Under the pieces are notes generated by a model that worked only from the letters and a program-made list of their open reading frames with translations, did not search any database and was not told where the DNA came from. From assembly GCA_949752745.1 (NCBI GenBank), contig OX457026.1, positions 43,121,239 through 43,185,238 on the forward strand: a DNA stretch of 64,000 nt, in the 5' to 3' direction. This stretch comes from Protula sp. h YS-2021 (taxonomy: Eukaryota; Annelida; Polychaeta; Sabellida; Serpulidae). Made by a program: the position numbers and the translations under genes. How positions within the stretch are numbered: the first letter of the stretch is position 1; each line of letters begins with the position of its first letter. This document shows positions 47,089-57,118 of the stretch, in pieces.

Positions 47089-47130
<42 letters not shown>

Positions 47131-50100
47131 TATAAGTTTGAAATACCAGGTTTTATCTAGGGTTAACCTTTATGCTGTCCATTTTTCAGACAAAGATTTT
47201 CTTTGCGTTTTCAGAATGGCATAATAGCGCTGATCCACCTGTGGATGAATGGGGTCGGTGAAGCTCCAGATGAGAATGAGGGAGGGCGTCATGATGACGC
47301 GGTGAGCCTGGTCGATGCGGTCGTCAAACGAGAGCTTCTCCCCGACGGCCACAGCCACCACGCCGCGAATGCTCGGGTGCCAGTCTATGCACGTCACCGT
47401 CTTGTCCTTGCTGAACTGCAGATCCGTGAACGACTGGTATTCCTGCAACACGGATCACAGCACAATTCTAACCGTTGCTTACTACCTTACTAGCTTTTTC
47501 AAACATAAACAGTAGTGAATAAGTAGGGCCTCAGTTTCCCATTGCTGTCATTCACAAAATATTACTGAATGAAAGCACGCACCTTGAGGTGGTTATCGGC
47601 TTTGCTGCCAAAACTGCTGTCATCGTCACCAAGGTTCGCCCAGTCGTCGTGGAAAACATCCATAATATTATTCTGCTGTAAAGCTAACTCAAACCTACAG
47701 CAAAAATCAAGTAACAGGTCATTGTTTTACGCAGTAAGACCAAACTTTGAAGTAGATAATTGCAAGATATTACAGTCAAGTATTTTCAAGTGGCATTTGA
47801 GTAATATTGATCTAATTTGCTATTGAATCAATATTTTATAGAATGTAGAAGAAAGAAAAAAAAAAAAAAAACATCAAAACAGTGTCCATGACAACCAGCA
47901 CAACGTGTGAAAACAATACTGGATTGCTTAGCACATAACACTACCCAATCTGTCATCACTGACGAAATTGTTGTGAATGTTTAGAGACGCGCCTGGGAAT
48001 GACGGAGTTAAGGAATTCGGCCAGCTCCGGCTTTTCCTCTATCGCCTTCTTCTCGGCATCGCTGAACTCCCTGTGTTCATACTGCGTGCACGCATTACGC
48101 GGGTACTTCCAGTCTGTCTGCGTGGCTGTGTCGTGAAATTCTGGAACAGCCTAAAAGGAACGACATTCATAGAAAATCTCGTGTGATATGTAACAGATGC
48201 ACAAAGCAAAGGCCAGGGAATCAAGAATAGTTCCACTACATTAAGCTCACAGCGTGCCTTGGTTCGAGAAAACCAACCTCTCGAGATATTGTTTCATTTT
48301 TTTATTGGAATCTTGAAGATCAGATCTTAAAGCACAGGATTTGAAAAGTATTAAATCTTATACATAATTCTGCGTTCTTAAAATTGGCAGTCACTGAAGA
48401 TGGGCTATCTGCCTGTGCAAATGTTTCAACTTTATTTATTTATGCCTACGAATTTGCCAAATTTCTCTCCCCGGAGGTTACCTGTGTTCCTGTGTTTATC
48501 TCGACCTTCTTAAGGTCGAATGACTTGTCTTCGAAAGCGGCACATTCTTGGTAAGAATCTTTTGCCTCTTTACTGTCTTCAAATTCTATATATGCACCAA
48601 ATTCTCGTCTTTTTCGCTTCACCGTGAACTGAACCTGTCATGCAAGGGTAGCAACAACTTTACGTGCTTATTAGCTCTCCTTACAATACACATATATATA
48701 GTTGTTAGATAACGGATGCATTAAGAAGTGGCAGTTATGGAGAAATATTTGTAAAAAAACTCGAAATATGGAGGCGACTACGGCAATAAACAAATCGTCT
48801 AACTCTGTTATTATTTTATTCACTTTGCTCTTGGCGATGAGCCTTTATTTAATACATTAGTAAATAGAATAGAACGACTGTGTCTGATTTCTGACCAGTG
48901 GCCTGTTGCTTCCTCTCGCTTCCTCGGCTATTTCTTTCTCGGAGCCCTGGGACACCCACTCCTTGGGCACGGGCGGGATGTAAGTGTAAATGATCTCTTC
49001 CTCGGGCTCTTTTCCCTCCTCTCCTTCCTGTCCTTCACCCTCACCAGTGTCCGGGCCCTGGCAAGTGAAAAAAAAGAGGAAAATGCAATACAAACTTGCG
49101 ACGGTTTGCACTTAAGCGCTACACTTGTGTTTATAATCATTATTATCAGAACTGAAAAAATTCTCAAAGCCTTTTTAAAGTGCAACTCAAATATTTCTCT
49201 TATGCAGGATATAAAAATGCATCATTATGCAGATATTTACACTGAAATCAAATCATTTATCATGTAAATGGGCCATTTAATCAATAATATAGCGTGTACG
49301 TATACATATGTGTATCTGCATCTCGGACACAACTATCACCTTTAGAAGTTTTTCTTTCGCTTCTTCGGTTAGTGCCACCACAAAGTTTTGGCCATATTTG
49401 AAATCAGGATCATACACGACCAGGATCTCTTCTGTTGGATAATTCTGTGGGATAAAACAAAGTATATCATAAATATGAATGACATTAACAACAAGTCTTT
49501 CATAACTTCATGAAAGATTTGACACTATTTACCTATAAACTACTCAATAACGTAGTTTTTACCTTGAAAACCTAATAATTAATTACACATACAATCAATA
49601 TAAACTTTCCGATAATTCTTTAAAATCCAAATATTTAAAAAAAACTCGTTAAAACGATTTGAATCCATATGAGAGTTAAAACAAAAATCTGATTATCATT
49701 ACCGTAATCTTTTCTTTTACAGGATGGAAATCACACACAGCTGCCCGATTGAAAAAGTCTGCCATAATGTCCTCCTTCATGATGAATTTGAAGGGGTTCT
49801 CCTCCGACACATCCTCATCGACGCGACACTCGAAAATCTCTTGTGTTTTGGAAGACAAGAAGATCGCCTGCGCCCCTTCCGGCAGCCCTGCGTAATCAAG
49901 CCCAATTGTTATCCTTGATCGCAAGACAGGTGAACAACTCGAGTAACTTCTGCAACACTATCTAGCAGGAGTACCCGTTTTTAAAAGCCTATTTAAGATA
50001 AGGTTAAATATGACTCAGTCCCATAAGCATGGCAATGCGAGATCTATTGGCTTTCCGGTATGACCAAGCTCTCCGCACTCATACAGCATTTCCAGATTCC

Positions 50101-53100
50101 ACATTGTAAACAAGAAATACAGCAAACATTTTTCCTCGCAAACAATCGGACAAGACATTAAAACCCACCTTCATCTTCTTCTTTTTCCGGTTGGGGAGTT
50201 GCTGCCACCGGCTTTTCTTCTTCTTCCTTTTTCTTTTTACCTCCCCCTGTAATATGCAAATGACGGAAACTTAAACGCCGCACATTTCGAATTACCAGAA
50301 TTACCAGAAGCCAGCCACACGTGCCAAAGGGTCCTGCAGCTATGAAGTGCAGTACAGCAGCAATTTTACACATTCAACGAAAATTCCAGCGATACATCGA
50401 CTGACACACAATCCTGCCGCATAGAGTATCACCTTTAGCAGGTTTGGCGGCTTTGCCGGCAGGTTTCTTTTCGCCTGTAGCCGATCGTGCCGACTTGACG
50501 CTCCCAGCTTTGCCCTCTGACTTGGCACTTCCGGGCTTAGAACCCTCCGGTGATTTCGCTTTTGGAGACTTCGACTCAGCCGTATCCTACAGATCACGAG
50601 CAACAAGAACGTCCAGGGACATTGTGACCAGCTGAGATCTAGTGAATCTACGAATAAGCCTGTCTGGTTGCCAAAAGTGGTAGTCACATTGTACAAGTTT
50701 GTCCCAGGACAAAACCCAAGCTCACGAAAAGCGATGACCAAATCCAGCGTGCATAAACAAGGGAATTTCCCTGAAACATTGGGCTTCAAAAGACGAGATG
50801 GCAATGAGCTAGCTAAATAATTACTTTAGCAACGGACCCGAACATAGACCGATAAATACATACAAGGATTTGTTTCCCAGAAAAATAAATTCGAACAACG
50901 TAACGAAATTGTATCCACACTCGTGTACTGTTAATATGTACTGTCGGACATACACAATTAGTTCAAGCAGCAGAAACGACCAGAAACGACCAAACACATG
51001 TGCCTTTTGAAAAGAAGAAAACACGGCGTCTAAAACATCATTACTTATTTGAATGTTTTGGTATGTATTATTTTGCGGGGTTTGCATTTCCGGCCAGTGC
51101 GCATGTTTATTTAATTTGCGTTGATGTGCGGTTCGCATTTTGGAAAAATACACATGCTACATTAGCTTGCCGTTATGCTCTGTTCGCATTTCGGACCAGT
51201 GCGCATGTTTATTTAGCAAAGCGAACCAGTGCGCATGTTTATTCAATATGCATTGCTTCGCATGTTTACTTAACTTGCGTTGATGCTCGGCTCGCACTTC
51301 AGACCAGTGAGCATGTTTATTCAACTTAAGTTGACCAGTGCGCATGTTAATTTACTTTGCATTGATGCCCGATTCTTATTTTAGACCAGTGCGCATGTCT
51401 ATTTAACTTGCGTCGATGCGCAGTTCGCATTTCGGACCAATGCGCATGTATATTCAACTTCCGTTGATGAGTGGTTCGTAATTCGGACGAGTGCGCATAT
51501 TTATTTCGCTTGAGTTGATAAGCTGTTCACATTTCGGACCACTACGCATGTTTATTTAACTTGCGTTGATCAGCGTTTCTTATTTTAGACCAGCGCGCAT
51601 GTTTATTTAACTTGCGTTGATAAGCGGTTCGCATTTCGGACCACTGCGCAAGTTTATTTAACTTGCGTTGATAAACGGTTCGCATTTCGGACCAGTGCGC
51701 ATGCTTATTTAATTTGCGTTGATGCGCAGTTTGCATTTGTGACCAGTGCGCATATTTATTTAACTTGCGGTTCGATTTCAAACCAGTGCGCATGTTTACC
51801 AAAGTTGCGTCGATGCGCGTTCCGTATTTCGGACCAATGCGTATGTTTATTCAACTTAGAAGTTTTGGCGGATCGCCCAAAAAATTAATGTTTCAAGAGG
51901 GGCCTAACTGGAGAAGAATCGTATGAAATTGGAAAGGAATTCAATAAAAATTGTGGGAGAAGAAGCATTTTCAAAACGCCAATAAATAAAAAATGCCCCT
52001 CATATGGCCAAAATGAGTAATTTATCAAAAAAGGACTACTTAGATAATAATCGTACAAAATTTGAAGAAAATCTGATCAAAAATGTGTGAAAAAAAGCAT
52101 TTTAAAAATTGGCAACCATAAAATGACAAATGCCCCCAATTTAGCCAATTGTATGGCAGATCGCCAAAAAGAGTAAATTTTCAAGAAAGGCCTATCTAGA
52201 GAACAATCGTACAAAATTGGAAAGGAAGCCGATCAAAATTGTGGGAGAAGAAGCATTTTGAAAATTAGGCACCAAAAAATTTAAAATGCTCCCCATTTGG
52301 TAAATTTTCAAGGGAGGACTATGGTAAGAACATTCGTACAAAATTTGAAGAAAATTTGATCAAAATTGTTCGAGAACAAGCATTTTAAAAATTGGCAACA
52401 AAAAAATTTTAAATGCCCGCCATTTAGCCATGTTTTGGCAGACCCCATCAAAATTGTGGGAGAAGAAGCAATTTGAAAATTAGATACCAAAAAATAAAAA
52501 AATGTCCCCCATTTGGCCAATTTTTGGCGGATCGCCAAAATGAGTAATTTTTTCAAACGAGGTCTACCTAGGGAATATTCGTGCAAAATTTGAAGAAAAT
52601 CTGATCAAAATTGTGGGAGAAGAAGCATTTTGAAAGTTGGCAACCGAAAAATGTGAATTGTCCCCCATTTAGCCAATTTTTGGCGGATCGCCAAACAAAA
52701 AAAAAATTTTTAAGAGAGGCCTACCAAGAGAAGATTCGTGTAGAATTTGAGAGGAATCCGATCAAAACTGAAGGAGAAGAAGCATTTTAAGTAAAAGTTT
52801 ACACAATAGCATACAGACGACGGATATCCCTCTAGTGATGGAATAAGACCAGCCCGACATAGTCGGCTGGTCTAAAAAGGTAAATAAAACAAACAGAACG
52901 ACTATCCCAGCATCTATTGCCTCTCAAGAATCTGAAACTTGTTCTTTAAATAATATAATAATTTATAAATTATCTGCACCTCCGTGGTAATCTTCCAGGT
53001 TGTTAATTCACCATTGCTTCAAAAACTGTGCCCAGTTTCAAAATACTGGTTAAATAATTGTCCAAAATATAATTTTGAATCTGTATAATTTACACTATTC

Positions 53101-53887
53101 GTTTTGGAATTCATCACATTTGCAAAATATTTGTCATTTTAAAACTACGTAAACAACGATTTGAGTAGTTATTGTAACTGAAATGTCAAAACATAAAAAC
53201 CTACCATTGATTTCCCCATACTAATAACTCGTGTTTCTGAACTTGTGTCAATGTATGTGCAAATTATATAAAAATTAAAATTCGAAAGCGTGATCTACAA
53301 GTAAAAAAGACGTCTCGTGAAACTCTGTTATATATCTTCCATTGCAATTTCTTAATGCCTACCAAATGCATAATCCATAATTCATGGCGTCGTTTTTTTT
53401 TCTGTTTTCGCGATTGCTTGATAGGCCGGTTAAATAACACTCCTGGTTTGATTTTTACAGTTTTAAGCCAACCTGCAGGAAGTTACTTTGGGGTTGCTAA
53501 GCACCACTTTAGTGTTTTATGATGAACTTCTCAGAAGCTGATCTCTTGCGAGTTTTCCAAACAAGTAGAACGTACAAGGAAAATTATTTTCTGTGCTTGT
53601 GACTTCATATTCATATGTGACAGCTTAGTTCCCATATATCTAAGACTACAATATACAGACTGTTATCATTATTCATGTGTGGGAAAATTTCAAATACGTT
53701 TCGTGTACGGAAGGTACACTATCACGATTATTATTGAAGGTTGAAGCTTTTCTATAATGAAGTTTTAATGAAATATTAATAACTCAACAACACATGATAA
53801 TTTCAGAATCTGGCGTACCTTCTCCTTTTCCTCACTCTGTGCAGCTTCTTTGTCCGTGACCTCTTTCTTATCTCCGTTGTCGGCCAT
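40049..53887 (-). CDS. DNAI3: Axonemal dynein intermediate chain DNAI3 (WDR63), 21 coding exons, complete
   Basis: Joining 21 exons from ATG at 53887 to TAA at 40051-40049 gives 2886 bases, 961 residues, all in frame; vertebrate DNAI3 is about 890. The excess lies in charged N-terminal exons 2-3 and in exon 6. Order: acidic/basic low-complexity N-terminus (about 1-100), a conserved DNAI3 region (exons 4-9), a WD-repeat propeller (exons 10-19; LILIWSFTD, VVLWDIS, SVLFWDTR, FSIWKEG, VDIWDLLD), then a coiled C-terminal tail (exons 20-21). Known role: intermediate chain of the inner dynein arm (the IC140-like subunit), assembled in the cytoplasm and working in motile cilia and flagella. All introns are GT-AG except intron 8, which appears to be GC-AG. 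Assignment rests on the collinear match with the family along its length. Confidence 0.94.
40385..40507 (-). CDS. DNAI3: DNAI3 exon 20 (coiled C-terminal tail)
   Basis: Acceptor gttcag, donor gtaagt. It encodes LNSVSNYFEREVKRRSFVVQ, then a Lys/Glu-rich helix (EKEKMEIEQEKKNKAG). It matches the family's VNHYFEREVK. Confidence 0.94.
40784..40875 (-). CDS. DNAI3: DNAI3 exon 19 (last blade)
   Basis: Acceptor taaacag, donor gtaagt. It encodes KQHLIGIGDNAGTLHILEIP and WSLRQPTPNE; GTLHILEIPW is invariant in the family. Confidence 0.95.
41256..41460 (-). CDS. DNAI3: DNAI3 exon 18 (WD repeat)
   Basis: Acceptor tgtgtag, donor gtgagt, ending in phase 1. It encodes SGPILQSCASSRRYTAGYWS, then KQDGSVDIWDLLDRTHEP. 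The exon is very GC-rich. Confidence 0.95.
42261..42391 (-). CDS. DNAI3: DNAI3 exon 17 (WD repeat)
   Basis: Acceptor cctgcag, donor gtgagt. It encodes HDGSINTLQRSPFFRDVIL and GGWSFSIWKEGVS, almost identical in order to the vertebrate blade. Confidence 0.95.
42613..42676 (-). CDS. DNAI3: DNAI3 exon 16
   Basis: A 64-base exon with acceptor tatccag and donor gtacgt, ending in phase 1. It encodes DGEIVYCDWMPQKDQDTGKI, matching the family's EGEVIYTDWK.EKD.ETG. Confidence 0.93.
42982..43124 (-). CDS. DNAI3: DNAI3 exon 15
   Basis: Acceptor cgtctag, donor gtactt. A Gly/Ser-rich insertion (GGFSFGPAGRQGSGSAKR) precedes TFFYIGTE, the start of a propeller blade completed by exon 16. Confidence 0.88.
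43388..43620 (-). CDS. DNAI3: DNAI3 exon 14 (WD repeat and loop)
   Basis: Acceptor ttgacag, donor gtaaaa. It encodes SVLFWDTRPPKTAQSLLAQQ, then VPTTFKHLDLVWKPHLKVTL. The FWD.RP motif and the STFLHLDLSWKP-like segment are diagnostic for DNAI3. Confidence 0.95.
43659..43690. repeat. ATT/GATTAT microsatellite
   Basis: Short imperfect ATTATGATTATT run in a DNAI3 intron. Confidence 0.7.
43903..43976 (-). CDS. DNAI3: DNAI3 exon 13
   Basis: A 74-base exon with acceptor tgcatag and donor gtgagt, ending in phase 2. It encodes VNRMGVPHENTSGNCVQIMT and CAVD. It is out of reach of simple ORF scanning but required by frame. Confidence 0.92.
44205..44327 (-). CDS. DNAI3: DNAI3 exon 12 (WD repeat)
   Basis: Acceptor ctaacag, donor gtatcc. 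It encodes VRYCAVSSIEHSHKAAITDI followed by QWVPDHIE, the family's CAVSSIE.GHK..ITDI.W segment. Confidence 0.94.
44642..44665. repeat. Perfect 11-bp palindrome arms
   Basis: TCAGTGACTTT-GT-AAAGTCACTGA in the 2.3-kb DNAI3 intron 11. This is the type of stem seen at repeat ends. Confidence 0.7.
44857..45595. repeat. Interspersed GATATC/GAGATC/GATCTC palindromic low-complexity tract
   Basis: A stretch of about 740 bases in DNAI3 intron 11 holds dozens of TTTTTGA(G/T)ATCAAAAA-like motifs in both orientations. They are spaced about 15-25 bases apart, without a strict period. Confidence 0.7.
46675..46845 (-). CDS. DNAI3: DNAI3 exon 11 (WD repeat)
   Basis: Acceptor cccacag, donor gtacgt. It encodes LEAPDDIVCFKFSPTDANII, then AGGCINGQVVLWDISQHTER and a basic tail. 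AGGCINGQ.V.WDI is nearly identical in vertebrates. Confidence 0.95.
47090..47127. repeat. (CT)n microsatellite
   Basis: About 19 CT dinucleotides after a C run, in a DNAI3 intron. Confidence 0.95.
47239..47442 (-). CDS. DNAI3: DNAI3 exon 10 (first WD repeat)
   Basis: Acceptor gttgcag, donor gtggat; 68 codons. It encodes EYQSFTDLQFSKDKTVTCID and WHPSIRGVVAVAVGEKLSF, then LILIWSFTDPIHPQ. The GC content is much higher than in flanking introns. Confidence 0.95.
47583..47694 (-). CDS. DNAI3: DNAI3 exon 9
   Basis: Acceptor gctgtag, donor gtgcgt. Joined in phase 2 it encodes FELALQQNNIMDVFHDDWAN and SSFGSKADNHLK, matching the family's IALQQNEIMN..DDW. Confidence 0.92.
47993..48150 (-). CDS. DNAI3: DNAI3 exon 8 (GC donor)
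   Basis: Acceptor ttttag. It encodes ATQTDWKYPRNACTQYEHRE and EKPELAEFLNSVIP. Frame and conservation place its end at CCCAG before gcgcgt, giving a GC-AG intron. A GT donor three bases further on would need a downstream acceptor that deletes the conserved FELALQ. Confidence 0.85.
48482..48634 (-). CDS. DNAI3: DNAI3 exon 7
   Basis: Acceptor atgacag, donor gtaacc; 51 codons. It encodes VQFTVKRKRREFGAYIEFED and then SYQECAAFEDKSFDLKKVE, collinear with the vertebrate protein. Confidence 0.92.
48896..49057 (-). CDS. DNAI3: DNAI3 exon 6
   Basis: Acceptor ttgccag, donor gtcaga. A Gly/Glu-rich start is followed by IIYTYIPPVPKEWVSQGSEK and EIAEEARGSNRPL. The WVSQGSEKEI motif is the family's RWVSLGSEKEI. 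Confidence 0.9.
49340..49444 (-). CDS. DNAI3: DNAI3 exon 5
   Basis: Acceptor cccacag, donor gtgata; 35 codons in phase 0. It encodes YPTEEILVVYDPDFKYGQNF, then VVALTEEAKEKLLK, matching the family's EEILLVYD..FKYG segment. Confidence 0.94.
49703..49887 (-). CDS. DNAI3: DNAI3 exon 4 (conserved N-terminal domain)
   Basis: Acceptor acgcag, donor gtaatg. It encodes LPEGAQAIFLSSKTQEIFEC, and KEDIMADFFNRAAVCDFHPV further on; the same string order is found in vertebrate DNAI3. Confidence 0.94.
50169..50246 (-). CDS. DNAI3: DNAI3 exon 3 (Lys/Glu-rich)
   Basis: Acceptor attacag, donor gtgggt, phase 1 on both sides. It encodes GGKKKKEEEEKPVAATPQPE and ends KEEDE. No fold is expected; it is a charged linker before the conserved region. 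Confidence 0.85.
50433..50586 (-). CDS. DNAI3: DNAI3 exon 2 (Lys/Ser/Pro-rich)
   Basis: Acceptor atctgtag, donor gtgata. It encodes DTAESKSPKAKSPEGSKPGS followed by Lys/Ala-rich sequence. This low-complexity basic stretch accounts for part of the extra length over vertebrate DNAI3. A repeat-element tail ends 14 bases before the acceptor AG. Confidence 0.85.
50602..52872 (-). mobile_element. Inverted composite hairpin-headed element filling DNAI3 intron 1
   Basis: Read on the minus strand, the head is GACCAGCCGAC-TAT-GTCGGGCTGGTC (52872-52847). Then come 160-base units (52800-51870), then the 51-bp array (51850-51080) and the 250-base tail module of the 17914-22958 element (palindrome at 50713-50698). 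A second, outer tail follows: GCTGGTCACAATGTCCCTGG, ACG and TTCTTGTT, ending at 50602. The outer tail repeats the head arm GCTGGTC. Confidence 0.65.
51080..51850. repeat. 51-bp minisatellite, second locus (inverted)
   Basis: About 15 copies of the unit at 19655-22690, on the opposite strand (GTGCGCATGTTTATTTAACT then TGCGTTGATGCGCGGTTCGCATTTCGGACCA). Confidence 0.9.
53819..53887 (-). CDS. DNAI3: DNAI3 exon 1 (start codon)
   Basis: ATG in the context caaaATGG opens MADNGDKKEVTDKEAAQSEE, followed by KEK and donor gtacgc. It is the only ATG that joins in frame to exon 2. Upstream, acag before tttgag could be an acceptor for a non-coding leader exon. Confidence 0.8.
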
Positions 53888-54525
53888 TTTGAACAAAGAA
53901 GACTCAAACTGTATAGTATAAAATTACACTGTTAAATACTATACGGTATCTATATGCCTGAACATAGGGAAACACGTTCACGCAATATGTGGAGAAACAC
54001 GAATGATTTGCCAAAAAGAAACTACGTAGAACCATTAACTTACATCAATAAATCAATAAAAAGGTAATCTAAGGTAAGTAGGCCCGGGGAGGTTGTCCGG
54101 GGAAGGGGGTGGGGGGGGGGGGTCAAACTGAAACTCAATACGCTACAAAAATCTCCAGTGTAAAACCGGTATTTCAATATTGCGGATTCAATTGCAAACT
54201 GGCTTAACGAACTTAGTTCACATATCGAGGACAGAGGAATGGGTTAATCCACTTTTATTCTGGATCCAAACAGACAAATTTGTAAAATATGCCCACATTC
54301 AATCACAGTCGGTATCGCTGTTAATTTTGCTCACTTTAAACTTGGACTCATAAATAACGCCCTTTACCGCTCAGTTCACTGTATACAATTGTACTAGGAG
54401 TATTAGGACGTGCACATGCTTGCAGTCACAGAAAAAAATGGGACTGGTGATTTGCACACCAGAAAAGATAAAATGCATTTTCCTCGTGCCAATTTGCCTT
54501 TAAAATTATGTTATATTATTTGTTA

Positions 54526-55328
54526 CAAGGCAGGTATGGTTTAATTCGGTTGAATTAAAATTATGATTTAAATTGTGATTTAAATCTGCATAAAAATCAC
54601 GATTTTTGATTTAAAAAATTTTTTTCCTCGCACTGTATTTTCTTTTTTAATTGTGTGTCATGTGTGCAGATTGTGTGCAGTGAAGGCACTTTTGTTTAAA
54701 CAAGGCATTTCATACCGTACGCTTATTAGTGTACATGAACCTCCGAAGGGGGGGGGGGGGGTTAGCGACGGACAGAACGCTTCAAGCAGGTAAATGTCGG
54801 TAGTGTTTGAAAAGAAAACCTTGTAGCCCATAGTATTAAGACCGTTTGAGCATGTTCTCGAGAGTGGGTATGTAATCGCGCAACTAATCTTCAGAAACTC
54901 CCGGTAGCATCGATATCTGCAACGTACTCCGGTCTTTCGTCTCAACCGCGTGTGCTTGAAAACAAAGAATTAGCGTTGCGCGGCGAGCGGAAAAGGATGA
55001 GTGGAAAAGGCTGGAAAACTGGCGTTTTGCTACCGATCGATCGCGTAATAAATGAAGAATTGAAGTTGTAGACAGTTATCTGAACATTTGAAAGTTGAGG
55101 ACAGTTTTTACCTATTTTGTGATCTGTAAATGTGTTTAGAAATGTCTCATAAGAGAGTCTAATGAATCGTCAATAAACTATTAAAAAGATGGTGCTTTTT
55201 ATATTTTGTCGTTTTTTTTTTTTTGTTTTTTTTTTGGGGGGGGGGGGGATGATTTATATAAAAAAAAAATCCGATTTCAATAAAAAAATCATAAATTTTT
55301 TTTTTAATCAGATTTTTTTCCAGCCCTG
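54526..55328. mobile_element. Non-autonomous hAT element, copy 2
   Basis: The left end CAAGGCAGGTATGGTTTAA and right end CCAGCCCTG match copy 1 (6506-7254), as do subterminal GATTTAAAT/AATCACGATTTT blocks. Flanks ATTTGTTA (54518-54525) and ATTGGTTA (55329-55336) match at 7 of 8 bases. Confidence 0.7.
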
Positions 55329-55336
55329 ATTGGTTA

Positions 55337-56131
55337 TGTGATTTGTTATTCGATTACGCAAAAAAAAAAAAAAAAAACAAAAAAAAACAAAAAAAAACAA
55401 ACAAACAAATAAAGACGCGCGCAGTGCGCCGGGATTAGCAAATCTGACACATATGACAAGTTCTATTATTGGACTGTTGCTGTCAAATGAAAACAAAAAG
55501 AGAATGTAGAATGATACCACACACTACATTAGTTCCAAGAAGCCGCTCCATATGGGTAGATCGGGTTTCCGCTTGAAGTTCTACCAACAAGGCGCACTGT
55601 ATATCCGATTTAAATATTATTATAAATATATTTATACGAATAAAGCATTTTTAACAGTTAAACATAATAGTGTAATTCTGTGTATGTAAGCGTCTGAACT
55701 GAACTAGAATTAGGAATTAACTGTTAAACATGTATGCATAGCTTACTGAAACATAGCGCTTTGTTAGATTAAAGTATGTTTGATGTAGTTCTATAGTATT
55801 AGTAAAGTTAGGCAGCATATAGGTAGATCGGCTCTTCACAAGTTATTAACTTTCTCGATCTAATCTTTTCCGAGAATACCTCATTTAACAGACAGAATGA
55901 ATTAATTTTTTGTCATAGTAACTAAACTTTGCATCTAAAACGTCGACATTTTTTTCCTGTTGCACTGAACAATATATGTATCCTTGGAAAATAAACACTT
56001 TGATTGATTTTTCGATTGAATTGCGAGTTTCACACAAGAAATAATTTACCTATATGACTCTAGAACACTGCACATAAAATAACTTCAGACTTTCGACATC
56101 GCATGCTGAAAATCCGGGGTTTTATGATCTC

Positions 56132-56200
<69 letters not shown>

Positions 56201-57118
56201 AAATAATAAGAATAATAAGAATTAAATCCACATAACCTATTTTACAGGAATCTTTTTGGATATCCAATCCAGTTAGTGATGTGACAAAATTAATTTAGGA
56301 AATTGTTAGCCGTTTCCAATAAAACATGATCATGCACTTTATACGAAGGGCATTTTGACACTTTCACTCAATAAAACCATGCCGTTTTTCCCTCCTATGA
56401 GGTCGTGTACTAGTTAAACCGATGCCCTAAATTCTAGAAATTACGAGTACCAATTTTACGAGTAACACGAGCCCGCTGACAAAACCATGGCGTTCTTTAA
56501 TACATGGTCTGAATCACGTTACATCAGTTACGCACTGAATGTCCTTTTCGGCTTTCTATGTTAATCCCACACATCCTACCTTTTTACCTAATGAGCTTAA
56601 TCACCGCTACGGCAATGTAAACTTTAATACTGTGGGCGATAATACAAGTATTGATTAAAAAGACACATTCAAGAACTTAGTTTGTAGTCTGAAACAAAAA
56701 GGCCAAACAAATGTGATACATCCATTACCTGCTGATAAATATATTTTACAAGTGTTTTGATGTAAGGTTCTAATATACAATTCTTATATATTCTTTCTTG
56801 AAACGTCCATAATGAAACTTTTGGCTGCCATAACAACGTTGATTTCCGCTTCCGTATTAAGCTGGTTTTCGGAGCACAAGTGTCGGGTTTCAAAGAGGGT
56901 CAATAAACCTTACAGGGCATTTGCCACTGTCTTACTTTGATGCTAAATTGATATTGACTTATTTGGTTCCGTTTTGTTCTACAGTATGTTTTAAGATAAA
57001 AAATGCAAATTTTGAAAATGACCTTTCAGCCATATATAACATTAAAGTGTAATAGTGCGCTGTTGGGGGCATTCGCTAGAGGTCTGCGTTTCGTTTGAAC
57101 ACAGATCTCCAGCGAATT
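55337..57118. other. Intergenic DNA without recognised genes
   Basis: AT-rich sequence with a poly-A/C run (55360-55410) and the (GA)n tract. A 74-codon minus-strand ORF at 56669-56893 matches nothing I know. No exon-like conservation was noticed. Confidence 0.5.
56134..56198. repeat. (GA)n microsatellite
   Basis: About 32 uninterrupted GA dinucleotides. Confidence 0.97.

Noticed and set aside
47985..47993. GT donor three bases beyond the proposed GC donor of DNAI3 exon 8
   Set aside because: It gives a stop codon with the main acceptor, and the alternative internal acceptor would delete residues conserved in the family.
56669..56893. 74-codon minus-strand ORF of ordinary composition
   Set aside because: No recognised motif, no splice partners and no neighbouring conserved exon; kept only as a remark in the intergenic entry.
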